Below, one piece after another: positions 44,401-51,699 of a stretch of 64,000 bases of DNA; position 1 is the stretch's first letter; each line of letters opens with the position of its first letter. Both the position numbers and the translations under genes were made by a program. This DNA is from Saccharothrix saharensis. Its GTDB lineage: Bacteria > Actinomycetota > Actinomycetes > Mycobacteriales > Pseudonocardiaceae. The notes below the pieces were generated by a model. It was not told where the DNA came from. It was given only the letters and a program-made list of their open reading frames with translations, and did no database searches. The DNA is taken from contig NZ_VFPP01000001.1 in the NCBI RefSeq assembly GCF_006716745.1, positions 2,666,001-2,730,000 on the forward strand, in the 5' to 3' direction.

Positions 44401-45796
44401 GCAGGCCGTCGCCGGGACCGTCGGTGACCAGCCGGAAGTGGTTGCGGTTCAGCGCGTTGAGCCGGGTGTCGTCGTTGACGACGAGCGCCTGCGGAGCCGT
44501 GCCGCCACCGTTGACGACCTCCCAGCCGGTCATGCCGGTGAAGCTCGCGTTGTCCGAGGAGTCGAACTCGAACGACCGGTTGCGCACCAGCTCGGCGTAG
44601 AGGCCGCCGTCGGCCGCGTAGTTGATGTCCTCGTAGAAGATGCCGAACATCGTGTCGCTGATCTGCGCGGCGGCCGCGTCGCCGTCGATGGCCAGCTCCG
44701 CGTCGGACGTGCTGACCTGGGCCAGCTTGAACCGGACGGCGGAGGCCTTGTCGCCGAACGCCAGCGGGTTCTGCCCGCCCGCGTAACCGGTGCCGTCGGC
44801 GTCGCGCAGGAAGAGCTCGCCGCCCGCGGCGTCGGTCAGCCGCACGGGCGTGGCCGCGCCGCCGGTCTGGCCGAGCGCGAGGCGGCCGTCGGTGACGACG
44901 ACCGGGCGGTCGCCCTTGGCGGTGCGCAGGTGGACCGTGCCGTCGGCCTGGGCGGCCGCGGTGAACGCCAGGGTGGACAGCGGCGGCTCGGGCGAGAGGG
45001 CCAGCCCGGCTTCCGCCTCGACCAGGTGGGCGCCCGCGGCGCCCTTGAGCGAGAACGTGCCGCCGGGCTGGATGTCCCGACCCGCGGCGGCGGTGACGCG
45101 GAAGTCGTCGAACGCGGCGTCGAGCGCGGTGCCGTCGAGCGCGCCGAGGGCGTAGACGCCGACCTGGGTCGTCTGGAACGCGGCGGTGACGGACGAGGCG
45201 TCCACCCACGCGCCGGCGGCGTCCTTGTACCGGGTGGTGATCGTGTCGCCGACCCGCTGCAACTGGAGCGTCTCGCCGGTCGAGCCCGGCCGGTCGACGA
45301 ACCGCTCGGCGCGGAACACCGCGGCGGTCTCGACGTCGTTCTCGATCGCGATGCCGGACGGGGCCAGCGTGCCGACGAACGTCAGGCCGGAGCGGACGTA
45401 GTTGTCCATGTCCTGCCAGGCGATCAGACCGGCGCCCTGGTAGGTCTTCGCGACCGGTGCCCGGACGGTCACCTCGGCGGTGAAGTCGCCCGCCGGGACG
45501 TCGACCACGAACACGTTCCGCGCCGTGTTCACCGCCTGGTAGGTGTCACCGGTCTGGCCGGTGACCCGCAGTGATCCGTCGCGGAGCGACCAGGCGCCCG
45601 GGTCCTCGTTGACGACCTCCCACTCCGGCCGGAGCGCCGTCGAGGCGAAGTCGTCCGTCCACGTCTCTCCTTCGACCGCCACCGCACTGGGTGCCGCGGA
45701 GAGCGTGACCCCGATGGTGACCGGCAGAACCGCGGCCACCAGGGCGCTGATCCACCGTCGGCCGGGTCTGCCGCCCGACCGCTGCGCTGTCGTCAT
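41462..45796 (-). CDS. Secreted multidomain GH51 alpha-L-arabinofuranosidase
   Basis: A 1444-residue secreted enzyme releasing terminal arabinofuranose from arabinan or arabinoxylan. It has a signal peptide (to about residue 40) and an N-terminal lectin-like sandwich ('WTDDFASTALRPEWEVV'). A linker with a ricin-like or AbfB-like stretch precedes the GH51 barrel starting near 'ISDTMFGIFYEDINYAADGG'. The acid/base Glu is about residue 729 in 'GLGNEENTTTF' and the nucleophile about 815 in 'VFLGEYASRGN'. A second lectin-like domain ('LFSDDFADGDQWNPAAGTWA') is inserted within the GH51 C-terminal sandwich. Ig-like modules form the tail. Two LacI-type boxes lie upstream. Confidence 0.9.
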   Translation of the reverse strand: MTTAQRSGGRPGRRWISALVAAVLPVTIGVTLSAAPSAVAVEGETWTDDFASTALRPEWEVVNEDPGAWSLRDGSLRVTGQTGDTYQAVNTARNVFVVDVPAGDFTAEVTVRAPVAKTYQGAGLIAWQDMDNYVRSGLTFVGTLAPSGIAIENDVETAAVFRAERFVDRPGSTGETLQLQRVGDTITTRYKDAAGAWVDASSVTAAFQTTQVGVYALGALDGTALDAAFDDFRVTAAAGRDIQPGGTFSLKGAAGAHLVEAEAGLALSPEPPLSTLAFTAAAQADGTVHLRTAKGDRPVVVTDGRLALGQTGGAATPVRLTDAAGGELFLRDADGTGYAGGQNPLAFGDKASAVRFKLAQVSTSDAELAIDGDAAAAQISDTMFGIFYEDINYAADGGLYAELVRNRSFEFDSSDNASFTGMTGWEVVNGGGTAPQALVVNDDTRLNALNRNHFRLVTDGPGDGLRNLGYNRGFAVKAGARYDASVWARTTTAQDLAIRLLSADGAVAYAEGSVAVDGSDTWKQYPVTLTATGTTDAARLVVTAGAASTVGLDMISVMPQDRWVGPVNGKSVLRKDLAEKIAAMKPKFLRFPGGCVTNVGTFRTYEESGYTDRRRTYQWKETIGAVEERPTNWNFWGYNQSYGIGYLEYFKFAEDLGAEPLPVVSVGANGCGSTIPEMKDPAMIARWVDDTLDLIEFANGDVTTEWGAKRAALGHPEPFGLDMIGLGNEENTTTFEANFPVFRDAIEARHPEITIISNSGPDDAGARFDTLWDFNRRQNVDMVDEHYYNDPDWFLLNNHRYDDYDRNGPKVFLGEYASRGNTFHNALVEASYMTGLQRNADVVKLASYAPLLSNESYVQWNPDAIWFDNDESWNTPNWEVQKMFGNNVGDEVVPSTFTGSVNQSVVNGGVFLSTWNTAAAYDNVRVTSNADGATLFSDDFADGDQWNPAAGTWAVADGQYVQSSATTTDARSTIDDAYAKDWTNYTLELDAKKLSGAEGFLIGFGAKGTNDFYWWNLGGWNNTRSVLQKASGGSAVEVESVEGHSVATGETYRVKVVVAGNTISLYLNGELQMTYESGADEKLFQVVTRDKAGGDIVAKVVNTSTETVRTRVTVADAGVLPDGEVIQMTGAPGDTNTKDAPTKVVPTTRQIGGLSNDFGYDFPAQSITFLRLRTADAVAPVVDDVTVQGRTVNGWYGDPVTVSATATDDRRLDRIEFRVDGGAWVPGTQVQVGGDGRHTVEVRAVDAAGNVGAVRPVEFGIDSVAPVSNAAVDSAARTVAVRAADSGVGVDRIETRLGAADWRPYTAPVVVGDAETAVQFRAVDRLGNVEEPGTVVVPAKQAQLKSTTTTVTPSKPKVEQGAVVPLTVKVGTSGGTTPTGEVRLLGSSGPLASATLSGGTARLSLDTSGLRVGEHTLVVRYVGDGGHSPSQTSVVVRVTKPRRG

Positions 45797-45859
45797 GAGG
45801 GGTGCTCCACTCTGAGTTCCACCGCCGTTGGGAAAAGCCAGCGTTTACCACCGGGGAGT

Positions 45860-45876
45860 GTGAGCGTTAACATATG
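45860..45876. promoter_or_regulatory. LacI-type box 1 before the arabinan operon
   Basis: GTGAGCGTTAACATATG, imperfectly palindromic around a central CG, 64 bp upstream of the GH51 start codon. It matches box 2 at 15 of 17 positions. Confidence 0.6.
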
Positions 45877-45933
45877 GGACCGTCAAGGGATGACGGCCAA
45901 CAGATCGACAGCCACCCAGCTTGGGCGCCAGCA

Positions 45934-47062
45934 CTAGTGAACGTTCACATATGAGGATGTGATTGACCGGACCGGCGCTCGACCGTCCCCCCAACTGTGC
46001 GGCGGTTCCCGCGGGGCGGACAGCTCGACCGCAGGCCGACCGGGGTGCACGACGCCCAGTCGGTGCGTGGCCCTGGTCATGGCGACGTACAGGTCGTGGT
46101 GGCCCAGCCGCCAGGCCATGCCGGACAGCTCCTGCGCTTCGTCCACGACCACGTGCCCGAACGTGGCGCGGTCGGGACGCGAGCCGATCAGGGCGGCGGC
46201 CTCGTCCAGGGAACGGGACGTCCGCGGCGCTCCAGCCGTCGACCCGTTCACCCCGGAGGTCCGACACCACGTCGGACACCACGTCCTCCGGTGTCCACGG
46301 CGGCCACAGCGCGTCGAGTGCGGCTGGGACGGCCGGTGTCGGTGAGCAGCGAGTCGCGCAGCCGGGCGCGGTCGGTCCGGTCCGGCAGGCTCCTCGGACC
46401 CCGGTCGTCCGGGTCGACCACGACACCCGCGGCGGCCGGTGCCCGCGGGTCGGCCTCGCCGAGCCGGCCGTCCGCGCTGCCGCCGTCGATCGCCTCACCG
46501 GTGTCGGTGAGCACGACCGCCTCCATGCCGTCGACCAGTCGACGCGCGAGCTCGTCCACGACCTCTCGGTGGAACACCATCCTGGCTCCCTCGTACGGGA
46601 GCCCGGTGCTCCCGGCCTTCCGCGCGGCGCGGGCGCCCGGGTCGAGCCGCACCACCCGCTGCTCGAACTCCACGTCGACCGGGTGCTCCGGTGCCCGGAC
46701 CCGCGACCGCACCGCCCGCGCCGGCCGTTCGGCCATGGCCACCGCACCCTTGAGCTCGACGACCGCCGGCGGGTCCGCCCGGTCCACCTCGACGCCCGGG
46801 ACCAGGTCGGCGACGGTCACCGTCACCGCGCTGTGCTCGCCGAGCCCCGGCAGGACCTGGCCGACGTAGTCGAGGAAGACCCGGCTGGGCCCGACCACCA
46901 GCACACCGCGGGTGCTCAGGTGCGGCCGGGTGCAGAGCAGGTGGGCGACCCGGTGCAGCGCGACGGCCGTCTTCCCGGTGCCGGGACCGCCCTGCGCCAC
47001 CAGCACCCCGCCGGGCTCGTGCCGGATGATCCGATCCTGCTGCGCCTGCGAGACGGGATCAG
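45934..47062 (-). pseudogene. Decayed HelR/HelD-like RNA polymerase-recycling helicase
   Basis: Minus-strand fragments of a UvrD-like ATPase. The best piece, from 47062, reads 'AQQDRIIRHEPGGVLVAQGG' and 'GPGTGKTAVALHRVAHLL' (Walker A), then 'GVLVVGPSRVFLDYVGQVLP' and 'DLVPGVEVDRADPPAVVELK', matching the core of actinobacterial HelD/HelR proteins that dislodge RNA polymerase (HelR also confers rifamycin tolerance). The N-terminal third is missing. A frame change occurs near 46250, after which 'FGHVVVDEAQELSGMAWR' (Walker B) is fused to the final 'YVAMTRATHRLGVVHPG', so the segment between is deleted. Not functional. Confidence 0.7.
45937..45953. promoter_or_regulatory. LacI-type box 2 before the arabinan operon
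   Basis: GTGAACGTTCACATATG. The first 12 bases (45937-45948) form a perfect palindrome centred on CG, as LacI-family repressors require. It lies 77 bp (about seven helical turns) from box 1, suited to DNA looping. No LacI gene is in the window. Confidence 0.6.
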
Positions 47063-47484
47063 CAGTAGGTCTTCTCCGCGGTGGACACCATGGTCTCGGC
47101 CCATGCCGGCGTGAGCGGCCCACCCAGCGAGGACAGCAGGCTCAGCAGCTCCGCCCGATCGGCACCTTTCGCGAGCTCTTCGCACACCACCTGAGCCACC
47201 TCCACCTCTGCGTCGCCGTCGGCGGTCAGCGATATACCGGCGGCCGAGAGGGCGGCGAGGTAGGCGGCCCGCTTGTCACCGGTCGTCTGGCCGGGGGCGC
47301 TGGGAACGGGCACCGTGGTGGATGTCGTGACCGGCGTCGAACCGGTCGTCGGTGCCGGGGCGCTCGACGCGCTCGACCTCGAAGTCGAAGGCGCTGCGGT
47401 GTCCGACGGCGAGCCGCATCCGGCGACGGCGAGCGCGGACAGGGCTAAGCCGGCGGTGACCAAGGAGAGCCTCGACCTTCGCAT
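47059..47484 (-). CDS. DUF732-like lipoprotein
   Basis: A 141-residue predicted lipoprotein. The signal peptide ends with lipobox 'LAVAGC' at about residue 23, followed by a Ser/Thr/Pro-rich linker of about 45 residues. A C-terminal DUF732 domain ('RAAYLAALSAAGISLTADGD', 'VVCEELAKGADRAELLSLLS', final Cys) completes it. DUF732 proteins are small exported actinobacterial proteins with a conserved disulfide; their role is unknown. GGAGGAGAC lies directly before the ATG at 47484. The decayed helicase begins right at the stop codon. It is divergent from the trypsin-like protease at 47702. Confidence 0.8.
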   Translation of the reverse strand: MRRSRLSLVTAGLALSALAVAGCGSPSDTAAPSTSRSSASSAPAPTTGSTPVTTSTTVPVPSAPGQTTGDKRAAYLAALSAAGISLTADGDAEVEVAQVVCEELAKGADRAELLSLLSSLGGPLTPAWAETMVSTAEKTYC

Positions 47485-47701
47485 GTCTCCTCCAAGACGT
47501 GTTGTGCTCACCGCAGCCGCCGGATCGCGGCTACAACCGGATATCGCCACCATCGCCTTGATCGTCTCTGCCGCGGTTGGGCCCTTCCCCGTCCCGCACA
47601 CGCCGGTGGACTGGTATCGGTCAACCGCCGCGGGTCGCTGCCATCCGGGCGTGGCAAGGGGTTGAATCCCGGAACTACGCCGCTCGGAGCAAGGAGTGCA
47701 C

Positions 47702-48553
47702 ATGCGCACAGCAACCGTGGCCGCCGCGGTCGTCGCACTGGCCGCCGTGACCGCTTGGCCGGCTTCCGCGATCAACACCTACAACGCCGTGCCCGCACCG
47801 GAACGCACCGAGGTGGGGGCGTTGGTCGCGACGTGGGACGACGACGACAACCCCGCCACGCCGGACCGCGTCGACTGGGTGTGCAGCGGCACGATGGTGG
47901 ACGCCGACACGTTCCTCACCGCCGCCCACTGCGTCGACGGTTGGCCGTCGAACGTCGAGTTCCACGTCTCGCTGCTCCAGGACGTGCAGGGAGCGCTCGA
48001 CGCCGCGACGGGCACCCCGGCCCAGAAGGCGGCGGCCGTCGGCGTGGCGGGCGTGGCCCACGCCCACCCGGCCTACCCGGGCAACTCCGCCGACTCGCAC
48101 GACATCGCCGTGATCCAATTGCCCGCCGAGCAGGTGGCCGCGCGCTGGAGCTTCACCCCCGCCACCCTGCCGACCGCGGGCAGGCTCGACACGATGAGCC
48201 CGAAGGCGCTCGACGCCACCGAGTACACCGTCGTCGGCTACGGCACCGAGGAAGCCCGGAACGGCCCCGGTGGCCACACCCACCCCGGCGGCGGCGTGCG
48301 GATGAAGGCACCGCTCGGCTTCAACGCGCTCAACAACACCTGGCTGCGACTGTCGATGAACGAGTCGCAGGGCAACGGCGGCGCGTGCTACGGCGACTCC
48401 GGCGGCCCGAACTTCGCCACCATCGACGGCCGCCGCGTCCTCGTGGCCACCACGATCACCGGCGACGCCCCGTGCTACGCGACCAACGTCGTGTACCGCC
48501 TGGACGCGCCATCGGCGCGCTCGTTCCTGGCACCCTTCGTCGCCCTCCCGTGA
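47702..48553 (+). CDS. Secreted trypsin-like serine protease (S1)
   Basis: A 283-residue secreted chymotrypsin-fold protease. The signal peptide ends 'VTAWPASA'. The triad is His in 'FLTAAHCVDG', Asp in 'SADSHDIAVIQLP' and Ser in 'GACYGDSGGPNFA'. A late pair of Cys ('GDAPCYATN') forms the usual disulfide near the substrate pocket. AAGGAG precedes the ATG at 47702 by 5 bp; a GTG two codons upstream at 47696 overlaps the ribosome site and is unlikely. A 15-bp hairpin separates it from the convergent repeat-rich gene. Likely an extracellular scavenging protease. Confidence 0.9.
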   Translation: MRTATVAAAVVALAAVTAWPASAINTYNAVPAPERTEVGALVATWDDDDNPATPDRVDWVCSGTMVDADTFLTAAHCVDGWPSNVEFHVSLLQDVQGALDAATGTPAQKAAAVGVAGVAHAHPAYPGNSADSHDIAVIQLPAEQVAARWSFTPATLPTAGRLDTMSPKALDATEYTVVGYGTEEARNGPGGHTHPGGGVRMKAPLGFNALNNTWLRLSMNESQGNGGACYGDSGGPNFATIDGRRVLVATTITGDAPCYATNVVYRLDAPSARSFLAPFVALP

Positions 48554-48628
48554 CACGGACGACCACGCACAGCGCTCGGGAGTCGTTCACGGCGAGCGTT
48601 CGGCCGCCGTGACCCGACATCGGTGAGG

Positions 48629-48664
48629 CGCGCCGCCGGACCCGGTGCGGGGTCCGGCGGCGCG
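48629..48664. terminator. Perfect 15-bp bidirectional hairpin
   Basis: CGCGCCGCCGGACCC (48629-48643) pairs with GGGTCCGGCGGCGCG (48650-48664), loop GGTGCG, between convergent genes. Confidence 0.85.
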
Positions 48665-48672
48665 TCACGGGA

Positions 48673-50577
48673 TCAGTTGCCGTTCTCCACGTACAGGCAG
48701 TACAGGTCGAACCCGCCGACGGCGGCGTCGAACTGCTTCACCATCTTCCCGCTGCCCTCGAAGTCGGCGAGCAGGTGGTGGGTGCCCGCGTTCAGGCCGA
48801 CGGCGAACAGGGGCCGCCCGACGGGCGAGTCGCAGGCCTCGTCGCCGGTGCCGGCCGCGTAGGCCTCCGGGCAACCCGTGCACGCCGGCAGCGTGAACTC
48901 GTGCGCCGTGGAGCCTGCCAGCTTCATGTCGATCGGGCTGTTGACGGTGTTGTAGAAGGTGATCGTGAGCGGGCCGCCCGTGCCCAGGGGTGCGGGCACC
49001 GGCACCCGCGCGCCGGTGCCGACGGCCACCTCGGCGGCGATGAGGGCCGACCTGGCCTGCGGCAGGTCACCGTGTTCCGGGAAGGTCCTGATGAACCGCT
49101 CCAGGAACCCGGTCGCGACCGTCGCCTGGCCGTCGCGCAGCTCGTTCAACCCGCAGTCGAGCATGGCCCGCGGGTACTGGCTCTTCGCCTGGCCCGCCAC
49201 CTTCGCGGCGACGTCGTCCTTCAGGTCCGCGAAGAAGGCGAGGACGTCCACCGCCTGGCACGGTTGGCCGGCGGCGAGCGGCGCGGTGGCCGCCGCGTAG
49301 AGCGCGTCGAACGCCGCCGGCACCTCCTTGGCGGCCGGCGTGTCACCGAACTCGTCGGCGATCGTCGTCAGGGCGGTGGCACCGGCGCCGGCGCTGACGG
49401 GCGGTTCGGCGGTGATCTTCTTCGCCAGCCTCAGGTAGGCGTCGGCGACCTCCGGGGCGAACGACTCGTCCTCGGCGAGCAGGTCGCGGTAGACCTTGAT
49501 CGCGTCGGCCGGCCGGCCCTCGTCGCGCAGGCGGCGGGCCCAGGTCGTGTACGTCTCGACGAGCTCGGCGCGGACGAACGGGCCCAGCGGGCTGTCCGGG
49601 TGGTCGACGCGGAACCGGCCGTAGCGCTGCACCGCCGCGGCTTCGTCCGCGGAGTCGGCCGCGTGGGTGAAGTCGGCGCACTCGACCAAGCCGCGGCCGG
49701 CCGCGGCGACGTCCGAGCTGAGCGTCAGTTCGTAGGGCCCGGTCACCGCCTCGAACCGGCTGGTCGCCGCGGCGCAGTCACCGCGGCCTTGAGCGGCGAG
49801 CCCGTCGTCGTAGGTGTTGCGGCCGAGCACGCCGTACCCGATGTACGCGCCCACCACGGCGACCACCGCGACCGCCCCGATCACCACCGGCCGGCGGTTC
49901 GCGACCGGCGGGTGCTTCACCGCGATCCGCCACGCGTCGAGGACGAGGACGAGGACCCAGACCGCCGCCACGGCCCGCCACAACCACGGGTTGGCCGCCG
50001 CGTTGGTGGCGAAGGCCAGCACGACGAGCGCGACGGCGAGACCCGCCGCCGTCCAGGCCAGCACGCGCCGGCGCAGGTAGAAGTAGCCGGCGCCGACCCC
50101 GGTGAGGTTCAGCAGCACGGCGGCCGCGGTGGACCTCGGCTCGGGCGGCGTCGGCGGGATCCGCAGGATCGGGTCGGTCGGCGTCGGGTCGACCCACTCG
50201 ACGTGCTCCTCGATCCCGCCCGGCCGCGCCCACGGATTCGCCGCCACGGCGGGAACGGCCGCCGTGAGCTCGACGGCCTGGGCGACGGGTTGTTCAGCGG
50301 CAGCCGACTGGACGGCAACCGGCTCAGCAGCAGGCAGCTCAACGGCAACCGGCTCACCAGCAGCCGGTTCGACGGCAGACGGTTCGACGGCAGACGGCTC
50401 AACAGCAGGCAGCTCAACGGCAACCGACTCGACAGCAGACGGCTCAACGGCAGCCGGTTCGACCGGATCGGGCCCGACGACCGGCGAGTCGACCGCGGCC
50501 GACCCGGGTTCCGCCGGTGCCCCCTGCTCCGGCGGTTCGACCGCCGGTGGCTGTGCCTTCGGTCTGTCCTCGCCCAT
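48673..50577 (-). CDS. Membrane protein with Glu-Pro repeats and TPR-like exterior
   Basis: A 634-residue protein I cannot assign. The first 110 residues are acidic Pro/Ala/Val repeats built on a VEPSA-like pentapeptide. Two or three membrane helices follow at about residues 160-215 ('AAVLLNLTGVGAGYFYLRRR', 'AVAAVWVLVLVLDAW') and another near 235 ('VVIGAVAVVAVVGAYIGYGV'). The C-terminal 390 residues are a helical, TPR-like region ('AIKVYRDLLAEDESFAPEVA', 'FLERFIRTFPEHGDLPQARS') ending in a small Cys-containing beta domain ('FTLPACTGCPEAYAAG'). Topology suggests a cytoplasmic repeat tail and an extracellular helical domain. No neighbour gives a function. Confidence 0.75.
   Translation of the reverse strand: MGEDRPKAQPPAVEPPEQGAPAEPGSAAVDSPVVGPDPVEPAAVEPSAVESVAVELPAVEPSAVEPSAVEPAAGEPVAVELPAAEPVAVQSAAAEQPVAQAVELTAAVPAVAANPWARPGGIEEHVEWVDPTPTDPILRIPPTPPEPRSTAAAVLLNLTGVGAGYFYLRRRVLAWTAAGLAVALVVLAFATNAAANPWLWRAVAAVWVLVLVLDAWRIAVKHPPVANRRPVVIGAVAVVAVVGAYIGYGVLGRNTYDDGLAAQGRGDCAAATSRFEAVTGPYELTLSSDVAAAGRGLVECADFTHAADSADEAAAVQRYGRFRVDHPDSPLGPFVRAELVETYTTWARRLRDEGRPADAIKVYRDLLAEDESFAPEVADAYLRLAKKITAEPPVSAGAGATALTTIADEFGDTPAAKEVPAAFDALYAAATAPLAAGQPCQAVDVLAFFADLKDDVAAKVAGQAKSQYPRAMLDCGLNELRDGQATVATGFLERFIRTFPEHGDLPQARSALIAAEVAVGTGARVPVPAPLGTGGPLTITFYNTVNSPIDMKLAGSTAHEFTLPACTGCPEAYAAGTGDEACDSPVGRPLFAVGLNAGTHHLLADFEGSGKMVKQFDAAVGGFDLYCLYVENGN
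50285..50465. repeat. Imperfect 15-bp tandem repeats coding VEPSA-like units
   Basis: Repeated blocks such as GGCAACCGGCTCA and GACGGCAGACGGTTC recur about every 15 bases, encoding VEPSA, VELPA and similar pentapeptides on the minus strand. They probably expand and contract by slippage. Confidence 0.75.
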
Positions 50578-50847
50578 TTCAATCCCCCCACAACGGTGTC
50601 CCGACCCGATCGATAGGGGACCACACCGGGGTCGTCGGGTGCATGGCTTATACGGATCCGTGACCTGTCGGTCCCCTCACCGATCAAGTCCGAAGTGGAC
50701 GGCGGTGCGCGGCTGGCCGCCGTTCGGGGGCATGACCTCCCTCCTCGCTAACGGTGCACTGGTGAGGCGCGAAGAAGAGGTGATGCGGGTCAACCGGACG
50801 GGTCGGGCTCGACGCGTCCGCCACGCGCAACTGTCGAGGGGACGACG

Positions 50848-51699
50848 ATGCGGTACACGACCAGGGTCGAAGGCGGCATCCGCTACATCGACACCGGACC
50901 GCGCGGCACCTCCGGAACCGGGTTCCTGCTCATCCACGGGCTGGGCGGATCACTCGAGCAGTGGATACCCGTGATCGGCCTGCTGAGCCCCACCGCACGG
51001 GTGATCGCGATCGACGTGCCCGGGTTCGGGCACAGCCGCACGCGGCGCGGCGACTTCGACCTCACCGCCGCGGTCGAGCGGATCTCGGGCGTGCTGGACG
51101 CGCTCCACGTCGACCGCTGCGTGGTGGTGTCGCACTCGATCAGCTGCGTGGTCGCCGCGGGGCTCGCCGCGGCCCGGCCGGACGCCGTCCGCAGCCTGGT
51201 CCTGGTCAGCGGCGCGTTGTTGCGGGCCTCCGAGATAGCGCAGCGCCCGAGCCGGGCACTGCGGCACCCGAAGCTCGGTCTGGTGGTCCTCACCCAGTTC
51301 CTGGCGGGTGTCGTACCGGTGCCGAGGTTCCTGCTCAACGCCCTCGCCTCGTCCGCCCTCCTCCGCACGGTCACGCTGTGGCCGTTCGTGGCCCATCCCG
51401 GCCGCATCCCGACCGAGCACCTGGTGGAGGCCCTGACCGGGAGCGGGAGCCTGGCGGTGCTGCGCATCCTGCTGACCGCGAACGCCATCGACTACCACCG
51501 GCTCCTCTCCGCCGTCGAACAGCCGGTCACGCTCGTCATCGGTGACCGGGACCGGTTGATCGACGCGGACGACGTCGCCCGACTGCGCGGGATGATGCGG
51601 GTGGTCCGGGTGTCGGTGATCCGCGGGTGCGGCCACTGGCCCTGGCTGGAACAACCGTCACAGCTCGCCGCGCGCCTGACGTCCTCGGAGACCTCATGA
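50848..51699 (+). CDS. Alpha/beta hydrolase (lipase/esterase-like)
   Basis: A 283-residue alpha/beta hydrolase. The oxyanion loop is 'LLIHGLGGSLEQW'. The nucleophile elbow is 'VVVSHSISCV' with Ser97; the usual flanking glycines of GxSxG are both replaced by Ser. Acid 'VIGDRDRLIDADD' and base 'GCGHWPWLEQ' are present. GAGGGG lies 8 bp before the ATG. Its stop codon overlaps the next ATG (ATGA), so it is translationally coupled to the membrane protein gene and is the first gene of a three-gene operon. The operon's methyltransferase suggests a lipid substrate, by inference. Confidence 0.85.
   Translation: MRYTTRVEGGIRYIDTGPRGTSGTGFLLIHGLGGSLEQWIPVIGLLSPTARVIAIDVPGFGHSRTRRGDFDLTAAVERISGVLDALHVDRCVVVSHSISCVVAAGLAAARPDAVRSLVLVSGALLRASEIAQRPSRALRHPKLGLVVLTQFLAGVVPVPRFLLNALASSALLRTVTLWPFVAHPGRIPTEHLVEALTGSGSLAVLRILLTANAIDYHRLLSAVEQPVTLVIGDRDRLIDADDVARLRGMMRVVRVSVIRGCGHWPWLEQPSQLAARLTSSETS

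Noticed and set aside
41516-45574. A 1352-codon plus-strand open frame opposite the GH51 gene
   Set aside because: It is His/Arg/Val-rich shadow sequence in the antisense of a gene with clear catalytic motifs; no domain is recognisable.
50285-50465. Regular repeats that might suggest a CRISPR array
   Set aside because: Units are about 15 bp, directly adjacent and in a protein-coding frame; there are no unique spacers and no cas genes.
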